Positions 50,718 to 58,970 of a stretch of 64,000 nucleotides of DNA are shown here, piece after piece; position 1 is the first letter of the stretch; each line of letters opens with the position of its first letter. The translations under genes were made by a program, and so were the position numbers. Source of the DNA: Elusimicrobiota bacterium (GTDB taxonomy: Bacteria > Elusimicrobiota > Elusimicrobia > UBA1565 > UBA9628); NCBI GenBank assembly GCA_016182905.1, contig JACPFR010000056.1:46971-110970 (forward strand), written 5' to 3'. The notes under the pieces were generated by a model. The model saw nothing but the letters and a program-made list of their open reading frames with translations, did not search any database and was not told where the DNA came from.

Positions 50718-50927
50718 ATGTTCACAGATATCTTATACTTCGGAGACCGTTCCAGCGCCGAATCGTCGCGAAGCGCCAGGAACAGGCTTCTACTGATGCT
50801 GGCGGCATTCGCGCTCTTGGCTGGCGGATGCAAGCACGCCCCCGTGAAGCCGCAAAGGAACTCCATGGGAAGCATGCTGCAATCGTTCCCCGAATCGCCC
50901 GAGGAGCGGGAGTTCAACAAGCTATGA
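50718..50927 (+). CDS. Small lipoprotein
   Basis: The ATG at 50718, preceded by a G-rich Shine-Dalgarno, gives 69 residues; an in-frame ATG at 50637 is also possible. A hydrophobic segment LLLMLAAFALLAGGC ends in a lipobox Cys (about residue 39), with an unusually long n-region (MFTDILYFGDRSS...). The mature part is only about 30 residues with no recognised motif. The stop overlaps the next ATG. It is the first gene of the divergent module opposite the ECF sigma factor. Confidence 0.55.
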   Translation: MFTDILYFGDRSSAESSRSARNRLLLMLAAFALLAGGCKHAPVKPQRNSMGSMLQSFPESPEEREFNKL

Positions 50928-51907
50928 AAGTCGTCCCGATCCTCCTACTTATCGGCGCCGCTGCCTGCGTCCACCCCGCTCCCGCTCCGCAAGGACGGGC
51001 GGCTTCCATGCTGAACGAGTTGGATCGCCGGACGTCTCCGCTTCCGGCCGCCGATACGCCGACGCCCGCAAAAGCCGCTTCTCCCCGCCAGAACGAAGCG
51101 CCCGCGTTTTCCGGCCGCCACGAGAACCTCGAGTTCGACGAAGTCGGGGTCGGCCGGTCGCTGAGCCACGAGCCGCAGGGGATGGCGGTCGCGCGCGCAC
51201 GTGAGGATGCCTTATCCAAGGCGATGATCGGCGGCGCCGATGTTTTTTACGGCTTCAGCGATTTTTCCTCGGAAATCGGCCGCGTCCGTCATGAGTCGGT
51301 CGCGAAGTATTTATTCACCTCGAACAAAGGCCTCCTGACCGAGCACTCGGCCGGCTCGCCCGAGTGCGCCATCAAAGACCTCACGACGACTTGCCGCCTC
51401 CGCGTGCGCGGCACGATCTCATTCCGAGGCGCCATCGATCCTTCCTATCTCCTGCTCGACCAGCAGTCGGGGAAATCCCTCGGCCTCGACCGGCGCCAAT
51501 ATTATGACGGCGAGCCGGTGAAGATATCCCTGACCGCCACCAAGGACTCCTACATCTATCTCTTCAGCTGGGACGCGGAAGACGATCTGTATCTGGTCTT
51601 TCCCAGCGCCCACAGCAAGAATAATTTTCTTCAAGCGGGAAGTCCGCTCCTCCTGCCGCAAGAGGATTCCGGGCTGAATTATCGAGCGACGCTTCCCTCG
51701 GGAAAGACGTCCGCGGCAGAAAAACTGCTCATCATCGCCGCTCAAAAAGAGCTGACCATGCCAAATATCCCGGGCGGCGGCGGCCTCAGCGCCTATAAAG
51801 CGGGCACCATGACCACCGTCATGAGGGATCTAGCCCAACTGGAGCGGCGTGAATGGACCCTGCAGGTCATTCCCTACGACATTTTGGCCCGCGGGGCGCA
51901 GGAGTGA
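50924..51907 (+). CDS. DUF4384-domain lipoprotein
   Basis: The 327-residue protein has a lipoprotein signal (VVPILLLIGAAAC, Cys about 15), a Pro/Ala-rich spacer, a central region with AVARAREDALSKAM reminiscent of LPP20/FlgO-type modules, and a C-terminal DUF4384 domain (about 185-300) with YYDGEPVKISLTATKDSYIY, LFSWDAEDDLYLVFPS and GSPLLLP. DUF4384 often accompanies or is fused to caspase-family proteins; here a caspase gene lies 1.6 kb downstream in the same run. Likely periplasmic or outer-membrane location. It overlaps the small lipoprotein by 4 bp. Confidence 0.8.
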   Translation: MKVVPILLLIGAAACVHPAPAPQGRAASMLNELDRRTSPLPAADTPTPAKAASPRQNEAPAFSGRHENLEFDEVGVGRSLSHEPQGMAVARAREDALSKAMIGGADVFYGFSDFSSEIGRVRHESVAKYLFTSNKGLLTEHSAGSPECAIKDLTTTCRLRVRGTISFRGAIDPSYLLLDQQSGKSLGLDRRQYYDGEPVKISLTATKDSYIYLFSWDAEDDLYLVFPSAHSKNNFLQAGSPLLLPQEDSGLNYRATLPSGKTSAAEKLLIIAAQKELTMPNIPGGGGLSAYKAGTMTTVMRDLAQLERREWTLQVIPYDILARGAQE

Positions 51908-51980
51908 TGTTCGGTTCGGCCGTTTTTTCCGCTTTCATCTGCATGGGAAGGGATCATTTTCACCACGGCTGGAGGCTCAT

Positions 51981-52496
51981 ATGAACCGTATCGCGATCGT
52001 CTTTTTAATGGGCGCTTTCTTGGCGGGTTGCGGAGCCCCGAAATGGGTTAAGATGGGCTCGTCGGCCTTCGCGCCGAACGAGAAGATGTTTTACGGCGTG
52101 GGAGAGGCCGACGCGTCGGTCCGCAGCACGAATCTGCGGAACGAAACCGCCGACAATCGCGCCCGCGCCGACCTGCAGCGGTATTTCGATACCTACAGCG
52201 GCTACTTGATGAAGGAGTATGAGGGAGAAGACGGACAACAGGTGGACCGCGTGATCAAGACCTTCAGCGCCGGCCATCTTTCCGGCGTGAGGATCGTCGA
52301 ACGCTACCAGAAGGGCGACAAGGTCTACTCCCTGGCCAAGCTCAACCTCGAGGAGTTCCGAAAAGTCGTTCGCAACGCGCCCGAATTGACCGAAAGGACT
52401 CGGAAATACCTCGCGGAGCGCTCGGAAAAACTCTTCGACCAGCTTCGCGAAGAGGAAGTTCGACGGGAAGCCGTCAAGGACCGTAAAGCGCCGTAG
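51981..52496 (+). CDS. LPP20-like lipoprotein
   Basis: The ATG at 51981 follows a GGAGG Shine-Dalgarno and gives 171 residues. The signal IVFLMGAFLAGC ends at a lipobox Cys (about 15). The mature part has FYGVGEADASVRSTNLRNE and ETADNRARADLQRYFDTY, the LPP20-family pattern (GxGxA followed by an Ala/Arg-rich helix), then VERYQKGDKVYSLAKLNLEEF and a charged C-terminal helix. Functions of the family are poorly defined; it accompanies DUF4384 proteins in several genomes. A longer frame from 51849 would lack a signal peptide. Confidence 0.75.
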   Translation: MNRIAIVFLMGAFLAGCGAPKWVKMGSSAFAPNEKMFYGVGEADASVRSTNLRNETADNRARADLQRYFDTYSGYLMKEYEGEDGQQVDRVIKTFSAGHLSGVRIVERYQKGDKVYSLAKLNLEEFRKVVRNAPELTERTRKYLAERSEKLFDQLREEEVRREAVKDRKAP

Positions 52497-52552
52497 CTCC
52501 GTACGCCGCGTTCTCGCCGGACTGATCTCGACGCCTGCATCGTCATGTACAA

Positions 52553-53476
52553 ATGAAAGAGGAAAATCGCGGCGGCGGCCGCAAGAAAACGAAGCTCTTC
52601 CACGCGTCACTGAGCCTGCTTCTCCTCTTTCCGTTGAGAGCCGCGGCGGCCGAATCCTCGTCCGCGGGGACATTGCTCCGGATCCCGATCAGCGTGCGCG
52701 CGGCGGGAATGGGAGAGGCGTACGTCGCGGCGGACGACGACGTGCTCGGGATCCACTATAACCCGGCCGCTGGCCTCACGAGCAAACAACTCGCGTTCCT
52801 CTACCAAAGGGGGAATCTGGAAGATTCCATCGGCGCGATCGGCGGCGGCGCGCCCCTGTCCTTCGGGAAAGTCGCGGGCAGCCTGCTCTACTACGACGCG
52901 GGCGCCATCACGCTCACCGACACCCTCGGCAACAGCCGCACCGTCACGGCGCAAAGAGACCTGTTGGCGACCGCCTCGGCAAGCCTGTCTCCCTCCAGCG
53001 ATCTTTCAGTCGGCGGAAACCTGAAGTTCCTCCGCTCCCAACTCGTCGACGAGTTCACCGGCACCGCCTTTCTCCTCGACCTCGGCACGATCTACAAGCC
53101 CTCCTCGTGGTTGAGCCTGGGATTCGCCGCGCAAAACTTAGGCAGCGCGCTCAGTTATGCCGGCACGCAGGAAGAGCTCCCCAAGATCCTGCGCGGCGGC
53201 GTCGCTCTCAAGAAGCGCCGCTTCGCCCACCACTATGCTTTCGCCTTTGATATCCTCACGGCCTCGGACGAGACGACGCCCAAGGAACACATCGGATTCG
53301 AGTACTCGTACGCCAAGCTGTTCGCCCTGCGTTTAGGCTATAAAGCGGGCTACGATACGGAGAATTTGTCCTTCGGCGCCGGATTCACTCGGGATATCGT
53401 GTCGGTGGATATCGCATTCGTCCCCTCCGCGGAGTTGGGCGCGACGGTGAAGACCTCCTTAACGTTGAGATTCTGA
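52553..53476 (+). CDS. PorV/PorQ-family (UPF0164) outer-membrane protein
   Basis: The 307-residue protein has a signal peptide (about 15-34, HASLSLLLLFPLRAAAA) and the family's N-terminal phrase RIPISVRAAGMGEAYVAADDD followed by HYNPAAGL, then alternating beta strands to a terminal aromatic residue (TSLTLRF), as expected of an outer-membrane barrel. PorV proteins help deliver or anchor secreted proteins in type IX-like systems, but relatives occur in phyla lacking them. It is 3 bp upstream of the WD40-caspase gene, suggesting a link to that exported protease. Confidence 0.82.
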   Translation: MKEENRGGGRKKTKLFHASLSLLLLFPLRAAAAESSSAGTLLRIPISVRAAGMGEAYVAADDDVLGIHYNPAAGLTSKQLAFLYQRGNLEDSIGAIGGGAPLSFGKVAGSLLYYDAGAITLTDTLGNSRTVTAQRDLLATASASLSPSSDLSVGGNLKFLRSQLVDEFTGTAFLLDLGTIYKPSSWLSLGFAAQNLGSALSYAGTQEELPKILRGGVALKKRRFAHHYAFAFDILTASDETTPKEHIGFEYSYAKLFALRLGYKAGYDTENLSFGAGFTRDIVSVDIAFVPSAELGATVKTSLTLRF

Positions 53477-53479
53477 CCC

Positions 53480-55315
53480 ATGTTGATCCAGGCGATCATG
53501 CTGCTGACTTTGACCGGACCGCGTCCCGCTTTCGGGAGCGAGGTCGCCGTGTCGACGGACGGCATCATCACTCAAGAAGGCGTCCGCGCGGTCGCACTGT
53601 CCCATTCCGGGGAATACCTCGCGGCGGGTGCTAAAGACGGGACGATCACCATCTGGGATGCCGCGAATCGCCGAATCGTCAGCGCCGCGCGCGGTCACAA
53701 GGAAGCCGTCACCTCCCTGTCTTTCTCTCCTTCCGGCGCCCTTCTGGCGTCGGCCAGCCTCGATTCGACCATCGGGATATGGAGCGTCCCCGACGGGAAG
53801 CGCATCCGAACCCTTTCCGGACATTCGAATTCCGTCAATTCCGTCTCTTTCTCCCGCTCCGACGATGAACTCGTTTCCGCGAGCTCCGACAAGACGGTGC
53901 GGATCTGGCGCGCGTCCGATGGAAGCGTCGTCCGGGTCCTGAGGGGAAACACCGGCGAGGTCTACTCGGCGGCCTTCTCTCCCGGAGGAGATACCGTCGC
54001 CTCGGCCGGCGAGGATGAAACGGTCCGGCTTTGGAGGACCCGCGACGGAGCCCCGCTTTGGAAAGCTCGAACCGGCCTAATGAACGTCCAATACGCGCTG
54101 GCCTTCTCTCCGACCGGGCAACTCATAGCGTCGGCGGGAGAGGATTCACGGATCCAATACCGGCGCGCGGTCGACGGCGGGGCCGCGAGAACGTCGCAGA
54201 GCGGGGGCGGAGCGGTTCTGTCGCTGTCCTTCTCTCGATCCGGAGAACAATTGATATCCGCCGGGAAGGACGGCGCCGTCAGAGCCTGGCGGGTGAGCGA
54301 CGCGGAACTCCTCAAGCAGTTCGACGGCCATGCAGGCGCGACCGGAAGCGTCGCCGTCCCGAGCGAAAGCGGCTTGGTCGCGTCCGCGGGCGAGGACGGA
54401 ACGATACGGCTTTGGACGCTGCCGAGGACGGGAAACCCCTCTCGCGAATGGGGAGCGACGCCGATCGTTGAAACCGATTTACCGGTCAGCACCACCGAGC
54501 AGGCGCTCATCGACGCCGAGCTCGACAAGCTTCCGGACTACCGGACCCCCCGCCGCAACGCCTACGCGGTCATCATCGGATTAGAGCGCTATAGGGACTT
54601 GATCGGCGCGGAATACGCGTCTCGCGACGCGATCCTGATTCGAAAATACTTCGAGAAAGCGCTGGGGATCCCCCCCGAGCACATCCTTCTGCGGCAGAAC
54701 GAGCGCGCGACGCTCGGGGACCTGAAGAGCTATTTCGAGACCTGGCTGAAAGAGAAGGTGTCCGCCGACGCCGAAGTCTTCGTTTATTATGCGGGACACG
54801 GAACCCCGAATCCCAAAACCGGCGAGAGCTCAATCGTTCCCTACGATGCGCTTCCCGAAGCCATGGATGACGGCTACCCATTGAAGCGTCTGTATGCGGT
54901 TCTGGGCGCGCTCCCCGCCAAACGGGTGCTCGTCATCCTCGATTCTTGTTTCTCGGGAACCGGAGGTCCCCGTACCGTATTGGCTCAGGGCGCCCGTCCG
55001 ATCATGCCGGTCGTGGAAGACCAGGTACTCTCGTCCGGGAAGGTCGCCGTCATCTCGGCCGCATCCGGCAGCCAGATCAGCGGCACCCATCGCGTCGCGC
55101 GGCACGGTTTGCTGACCTACCACATGATCCGCGGCCTCCGCGGCGAGGCGGCGAAGAAGGACGGCACGGTCTCCCTCATCGATCTCTACAGCTACCTCCT
55201 CCCGAAAGTCGTCGTGGACGCCCGCAACAGCCACCGTGAGCAAGAGCCGAAGCTTTTGCCTCCCGTCTCGATCGCCGATCCGTGGAACGGCGAGACGCTC
55301 TCGATTCTAAAGTGA
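53480..55315 (+). CDS. Exported WD40-repeat caspase (peptidase C14-like)
   Basis: The 611-residue protein begins with a signal-like segment (MLIQAIMLLTLTGPRPAFG). About seven WD40 units fill residues 30-325, each with a pattern like LSFSPSGALLASASLDSTI followed by GIWSV. The caspase domain (about 365-600) has the His in VYYAGHGTPN (about 438) and the Cys in VILDSCFSGTGG (about 488). The propeller probably senses a partner and gates the protease. The start chosen is 3 bp after the PorV-like gene. Export would place both domains outside the cytoplasm. Confidence 0.88.
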   Translation: MLIQAIMLLTLTGPRPAFGSEVAVSTDGIITQEGVRAVALSHSGEYLAAGAKDGTITIWDAANRRIVSAARGHKEAVTSLSFSPSGALLASASLDSTIGIWSVPDGKRIRTLSGHSNSVNSVSFSRSDDELVSASSDKTVRIWRASDGSVVRVLRGNTGEVYSAAFSPGGDTVASAGEDETVRLWRTRDGAPLWKARTGLMNVQYALAFSPTGQLIASAGEDSRIQYRRAVDGGAARTSQSGGGAVLSLSFSRSGEQLISAGKDGAVRAWRVSDAELLKQFDGHAGATGSVAVPSESGLVASAGEDGTIRLWTLPRTGNPSREWGATPIVETDLPVSTTEQALIDAELDKLPDYRTPRRNAYAVIIGLERYRDLIGAEYASRDAILIRKYFEKALGIPPEHILLRQNERATLGDLKSYFETWLKEKVSADAEVFVYYAGHGTPNPKTGESSIVPYDALPEAMDDGYPLKRLYAVLGALPAKRVLVILDSCFSGTGGPRTVLAQGARPIMPVVEDQVLSSGKVAVISAASGSQISGTHRVARHGLLTYHMIRGLRGEAAKKDGTVSLIDLYSYLLPKVVVDARNSHREQEPKLLPPVSIADPWNGETLSILK

Positions 55316-55325
55316 GATCTGCCAA

Positions 55326-56009
55326 ATGAAAAAATGGACATCGTCAGCGAACCCCTGCTTCCTCGTCACGGCATTGGCGTTTTGCACTTTTCTGAGCGCA
55401 GCGGCATCGGCCGAAATAATCACCGTCCACCTAAGGACACTCGATGGAACTCCAATGCCCGGCGAAACGGCAACGTTCTATATCGACTCCCCCTATACGC
55501 TGTTGACTTCCCAAACAACCGACGCCGCCGGGAACTGCACTCTTACCGATCTCGTAGCCATCGGCCAATACCGGTGCGTCGAGGTCGTCAAACCGGGCTG
55601 GACCTTTTCTATAACCAACAGCGAACCCTATCTCTACCCCGATTACCCGACCAGTCGCGTCTGCACGGGCCTCCATTCCAACGAATACTTCTTCTGGGGA
55701 CAGCGAGTTGGGGGCACATCCGTTAAAGTCATCGGAGGCGCACGGGGATACGTGAACCCCAACCGCAATGAGACCGCGACTATCGTCTTCGCTCCTCCCT
55801 TTTCGGGACTCGTTACGATTAAAATATATAATGCCCGCGGGAATCTTGTCGTCACCAAAACGAAGTTCGCAATCCCCAAAATCCAGAATACGGTCGAGTG
55901 GGATGCCCGCAACGCCGAGGGTCAAAAGGTCGCTTCGGGGATTTATACCGCCCACGTCTCCGGTTCGCAGCTGAACTATACGATCAAAATCGCCGTCGTG
56001 AGAAAATAA
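55326..56009 (+). CDS. Secreted protein with FlgD-like Ig C-terminal domain
   Basis: The 227-residue protein has a signal peptide (about 10-29, CFLVTALAFCTFLSAAASA), a beta-rich middle with a TDAAGNCTLTDL turn like carboxypeptidase-regulatory domains, and a C-terminal FlgD-type domain: LVTIKIYNARGNLV, then VEWDARNAEGQKVASGIYTAHV. Such C-termini serve as type IX-like sorting or surface-attachment domains in several phyla. It is the least GC-rich gene in the window and lies 10 bp after the WD40-caspase gene. The pairing suggests a secreted partner, unproved. Confidence 0.7.
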   Translation: MKKWTSSANPCFLVTALAFCTFLSAAASAEIITVHLRTLDGTPMPGETATFYIDSPYTLLTSQTTDAAGNCTLTDLVAIGQYRCVEVVKPGWTFSITNSEPYLYPDYPTSRVCTGLHSNEYFFWGQRVGGTSVKVIGGARGYVNPNRNETATIVFAPPFSGLVTIKIYNARGNLVVTKTKFAIPKIQNTVEWDARNAEGQKVASGIYTAHVSGSQLNYTIKIAVVRK

Positions 56010-56038
56010 AGCGGCGCAACAGTACGCCGGACGCGCAA

Positions 56039-56845
56039 CTATTCCAGACGGCGCGCCAGCGCGACGATGCGGTCGGCCCGGGACGGCTCGGTCCACGGGA
56101 ACAGCTTGGCCCGCAGGCGCCCGAGCAGGCCGTCCGCCGGCGTCAGGCCGGCGAGGTGGACCACCTCGAACCCCGCCGCGGCCAGGCAGAAGCGCAGGGA
56201 CGCGGGCGTGGGGATGCCCTGGGCGTGGTCGCCGAAGCGCTTGAACAGGGTGCGCGCGGGGTCGGCGTACACCGGCGACTCGGCGTGATGGCCCTTGATC
56301 AGCAGCCAGCCGCCCGGCTCGAGGCGGTCATGGACGGTCTTCAACGCCCCGCGCATGTCCGGGAAGTAGTAGATCGCCTCGAGGATGGAGATCAGGGCGA
56401 AGCGGCGTCCGGCGAGCTCGGCGGGGAGCTCCGGGAAAAGCCCGGGATAGGTCCGGGTGCCGCGGCGGACGGCCTGGGCGCGGGCGGTGGCCTGCGGCTC
56501 GACGCCGTGGGCCTCGAAGCCGAGCGCGTCGAGGGCGGCGCAGAAGCCCCCCGTGGACGAGCCCACGTCGAGCGCGGGCCCGCGCCGGTCGACATGGCGG
56601 GCGATGAGGCGGCACAAGGGGTCCGACGGCGAGACGGCCGGGTCGAGCGGGCGCTCGCGCTTGTCGAGGGCGTCCAGGACCACGGCGGACAGGTCCGGGC
56701 TCAGACGCGGACGCGGGAAGACGGTGCCGCAGGCGCCGCAGCGGAAGAAGGGCCGGGCCGGTCCGGTCGCGCAGGCCTGGGGCGGGCGGAAAGGCTCGGC
56801 CGGGGCCGGGCCGCAGAACGGGCAGTCGTCGGCGGAGGAGGCCAC
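56039..56845 (-). CDS. Zinc-knuckle class I SAM-dependent methyltransferase
   Basis: A GTG at 56845, 2 bp after the LegB stop, gives 268 residues. The N-terminus has two CxxC pairs (CPFCG and CGACG, about 8-45), a common zinc ribbon of sugar or lipid methyltransferases. The SAM domain follows with ALDVGSSTGGFCAAL (about 108-122), HGVEPQ and the segment ISILEAIYYFPD. It probably methylates a nucleotide sugar or glycan end, by context. Alternative start codons nearby are possible. Confidence 0.8.
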   Translation of the reverse strand: MASSADDCPFCGPAPAEPFRPPQACATGPARPFFRCGACGTVFPRPRLSPDLSAVVLDALDKRERPLDPAVSPSDPLCRLIARHVDRRGPALDVGSSTGGFCAALDALGFEAHGVEPQATARAQAVRRGTRTYPGLFPELPAELAGRRFALISILEAIYYFPDMRGALKTVHDRLEPGGWLLIKGHHAESPVYADPARTLFKRFGDHAQGIPTPASLRFCLAAAGFEVVHLAGLTPADGLLGRLRAKLFPWTEPSRADRIVALARRLE

Positions 56846-56847
56846 CG

Positions 56848-57840
56848 TCAGACGGTGTAGACCGCCGGGTCGTACTCGCCGCGGTTGTCGCGGACGTAGG
56901 CGATGGTCCGGCGCAGGCCTTCCTCGAGGCTCACGCGCGGCTTCCAGCCCAGGAGACGGCGCGCCTTGCGGTTGTCGCACAGCAGGCGGCCGACCTCGCT
57001 CTTCGTGGGGCGGACCCGGGCGCGGTCCTCGCGGAGGACGGCGCGGCCGCCCGTGAGCTTCAGGATCGAGCGCGCGGCCTCGCCGATCGAGACGCCACGG
57101 CCGGTGCCGAAGTTGATGGTCTCGCCGACGGAGCGAGGGCTCGCGGCCGCCGCGAGGAAGCCCGCGACCGTGTCGTCGACGAAGTTGAAGTCGCGCACCG
57201 GGGCCAGGCTGCCGAGCTTGATCTCGGGCCGGCCGGACAGCGCCTGGCAGATGATGGTGGGAAGCACGGCGCGTGCGGACTGGCGCGGGCCGTAGGTGTT
57301 GAAGGGGCGCGCGATGGCGACGGGCAGGCCGAAGGAGCGGTGGAAGCTCTCGGCGAGCTGATCGGAGCCGATCTTGGTCGCGGAGTAGGGAGACTGGCCC
57401 TGGAGCGGGTGCTTCTCGTCCATCGGGGTGTACAAGGCGGTGCCGTACACCTCGGAGGTGGAGGTCTGCACGACCTTCTTGACCCCATGGCGCAGGCAGG
57501 CCTCGAGGACGTTCAAGGTGCCCTCGATGTTGACCGAGACGAAGCTGCGCGGGGCCCGGTAAGAGTACGGGATGGCGATCAAAGCGGCGAGGTTGAAGAC
57601 GACATCCCGGCCCTTGATGAGCTCGGCGACGAAGGTCGCGTCGGTGACGTCGCCCGGCCAGACCTCGAGGCGGGAGGACAGCTCGCGCGGGACTCGGTCC
57701 AGGAAGCCCTTCGTGCCCTTCGAGTTGTAGCGCACCAGGGCCCGGACCTTGGCGCCCTCGCGGAGCAGGGCCTCGGTCAGGTGGCTTCCGATGAAGCCGC
57801 CGGCGCCGGTGACCACGACGGGGACGTTTTTCCATTTCAT
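56848..57840 (-). CDS. legB: NAD-dependent 4,6-dehydratase LegB
   Basis: The 330-residue extended SDR starts with VVVTGAGGFIGSHLTEALL (NAD site). It carries the LegB phrases IPYSYRAP, TSTSEVYGTA, the YxxxK active site in QSPYSATKIGSDQLAES and RPFNTYGPRQSARAVLPTII. LegB removes water from GDP- or UDP-N-acetylglucosamine to give the 4-keto-6-deoxy sugar that starts legionaminic acid synthesis. Its -10 (TAATAT 57847-57852) is six bases before the ATG. It is divergent from the second NeuB gene, which would act later in the same pathway. Confidence 0.85.
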   Translation of the reverse strand: MKWKNVPVVVTGAGGFIGSHLTEALLREGAKVRALVRYNSKGTKGFLDRVPRELSSRLEVWPGDVTDATFVAELIKGRDVVFNLAALIAIPYSYRAPRSFVSVNIEGTLNVLEACLRHGVKKVVQTSTSEVYGTALYTPMDEKHPLQGQSPYSATKIGSDQLAESFHRSFGLPVAIARPFNTYGPRQSARAVLPTIICQALSGRPEIKLGSLAPVRDFNFVDDTVAGFLAAAASPRSVGETINFGTGRGVSIGEAARSILKLTGGRAVLREDRARVRPTKSEVGRLLCDNRKARRLLGWKPRVSLEEGLRRTIAYVRDNRGEYDPAVYTV

Positions 57841-57920
57841 GCCGCAATATTATGACTTATCAGCCGCCGTTTGATACCTCCCCGGGAGAGCGTTTTATGA
57901 AAATAAGCTAAGATGCTCTC

Positions 57921-58970
57921 GTGAGCTTGATGCGCATCGCCGGAAGAACGATCGGGGCGGGACACCCCTGCTTCATCATCGCCGAGGCCGGGGTCAACCA
58001 CAACGGGAGCCTCGAGACGGCCAAGAAGCTGATCGACATCGCCGCCGACGCCGGCGCCGACGCGGTCAAGTTCCAGACCTTCAAGGCCGAGGAGTCGGTG
58101 ACCGCCTCGGCCCCGATGGCGGCGTATCAAAAGAGGAACGACCCCGCCGCCGCCTCCTTCCTGTCGATGCTCAAGAAGCTCGAGCTATCCGGGGACGAGT
58201 TCCTGGAGCTGATGGCCCACGCGAAGGCGCGCGGCATCCTGTGCTTCTCGAAGCCCGCGTGGATCGGCGCCGTGGACGAGCTCGAGGCGGCCGGGGTGCC
58301 GGTGTACAAGATCGGCTCCGGCGACGTCACCTTCCACTCCCTCTTGAGGCGCGTCGCGCGCACCGGCAAGCCCGTCATCCTGTCCACGGGCATGGCGACC
58401 ATCCCCGAGATCCGCGAGGCCCTGCAGGTGCTCAAGGACGGCGGCGCCGGGGAGCTGGCGGTCCTGCACTGCGTGACCTCCTACCCCGTCGAGCCGAAGG
58501 AGGCCAACCTCCGGGCGATCTCGACCATGCTCAAGGAGTTCGACTGCCCGGTCGGCTACTCCGACCACACGACGGGCCTGGAGGCGCCGCTGGCCTCGGT
58601 GGCTCTCGGCGCCTGCATCGTCGAGAAGCACTTCACGCTCGACCGGACGATGCCGGGCCCCGACCACAAGGCCTCGCTCGAGCCCGGGGAGCTGGCGGCG
58701 ATGGTGCGCGGCATCCGCGCGGTGGAGGCGGCGCTGGGCCACGGCCGCAAGGAGCCGTCGCCGTGCGAGCTCGAGAACATGCGCGTCGTGCGCAAGAGCC
58801 TCGTCGCCGCGCGCGCCATCCGCCGCGGCGAGACCCTCGCCGACGCGGACCTGGGCTTCAAGCGCCCCGGCACGGGCCTGCCGGAGAAGAGCCGCCCCTA
58901 TTTCGTCGGGAAGAAGGCCGTCCGGGACATCGCCCCTGACGAACTGATGCGGGAGGACATGGCCGAGTGA
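57921..58970 (+). CDS. N-acetylneuraminate/legionaminate synthase (NeuB family), copy 2
   Basis: The 349-residue protein starts with GTG. It has FIIAEAGVNHNGSLETA, AVKFQTFKAEE, YKIGSGDVTF, HCVTSYPVEP, VGYSDHTTGLEAP and VEKHFTLDRTMPGPDH, then a SAF domain with FKRPGTGLPEK. The KFQTFKAE and SGDVTFHSLL phrases resemble LegI/NeuB more than the first copy does. TAAGAT (57909-57914) lies six bases before the GTG, predicting a leaderless transcript; no Shine-Dalgarno is present. Its stop overlaps the next GTG. Confidence 0.9.
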   Translation: MSLMRIAGRTIGAGHPCFIIAEAGVNHNGSLETAKKLIDIAADAGADAVKFQTFKAEESVTASAPMAAYQKRNDPAAASFLSMLKKLELSGDEFLELMAHAKARGILCFSKPAWIGAVDELEAAGVPVYKIGSGDVTFHSLLRRVARTGKPVILSTGMATIPEIREALQVLKDGGAGELAVLHCVTSYPVEPKEANLRAISTMLKEFDCPVGYSDHTTGLEAPLASVALGACIVEKHFTLDRTMPGPDHKASLEPGELAAMVRGIRAVEAALGHGRKEPSPCELENMRVVRKSLVAARAIRRGETLADADLGFKRPGTGLPEKSRPYFVGKKAVRDIAPDELMREDMAE

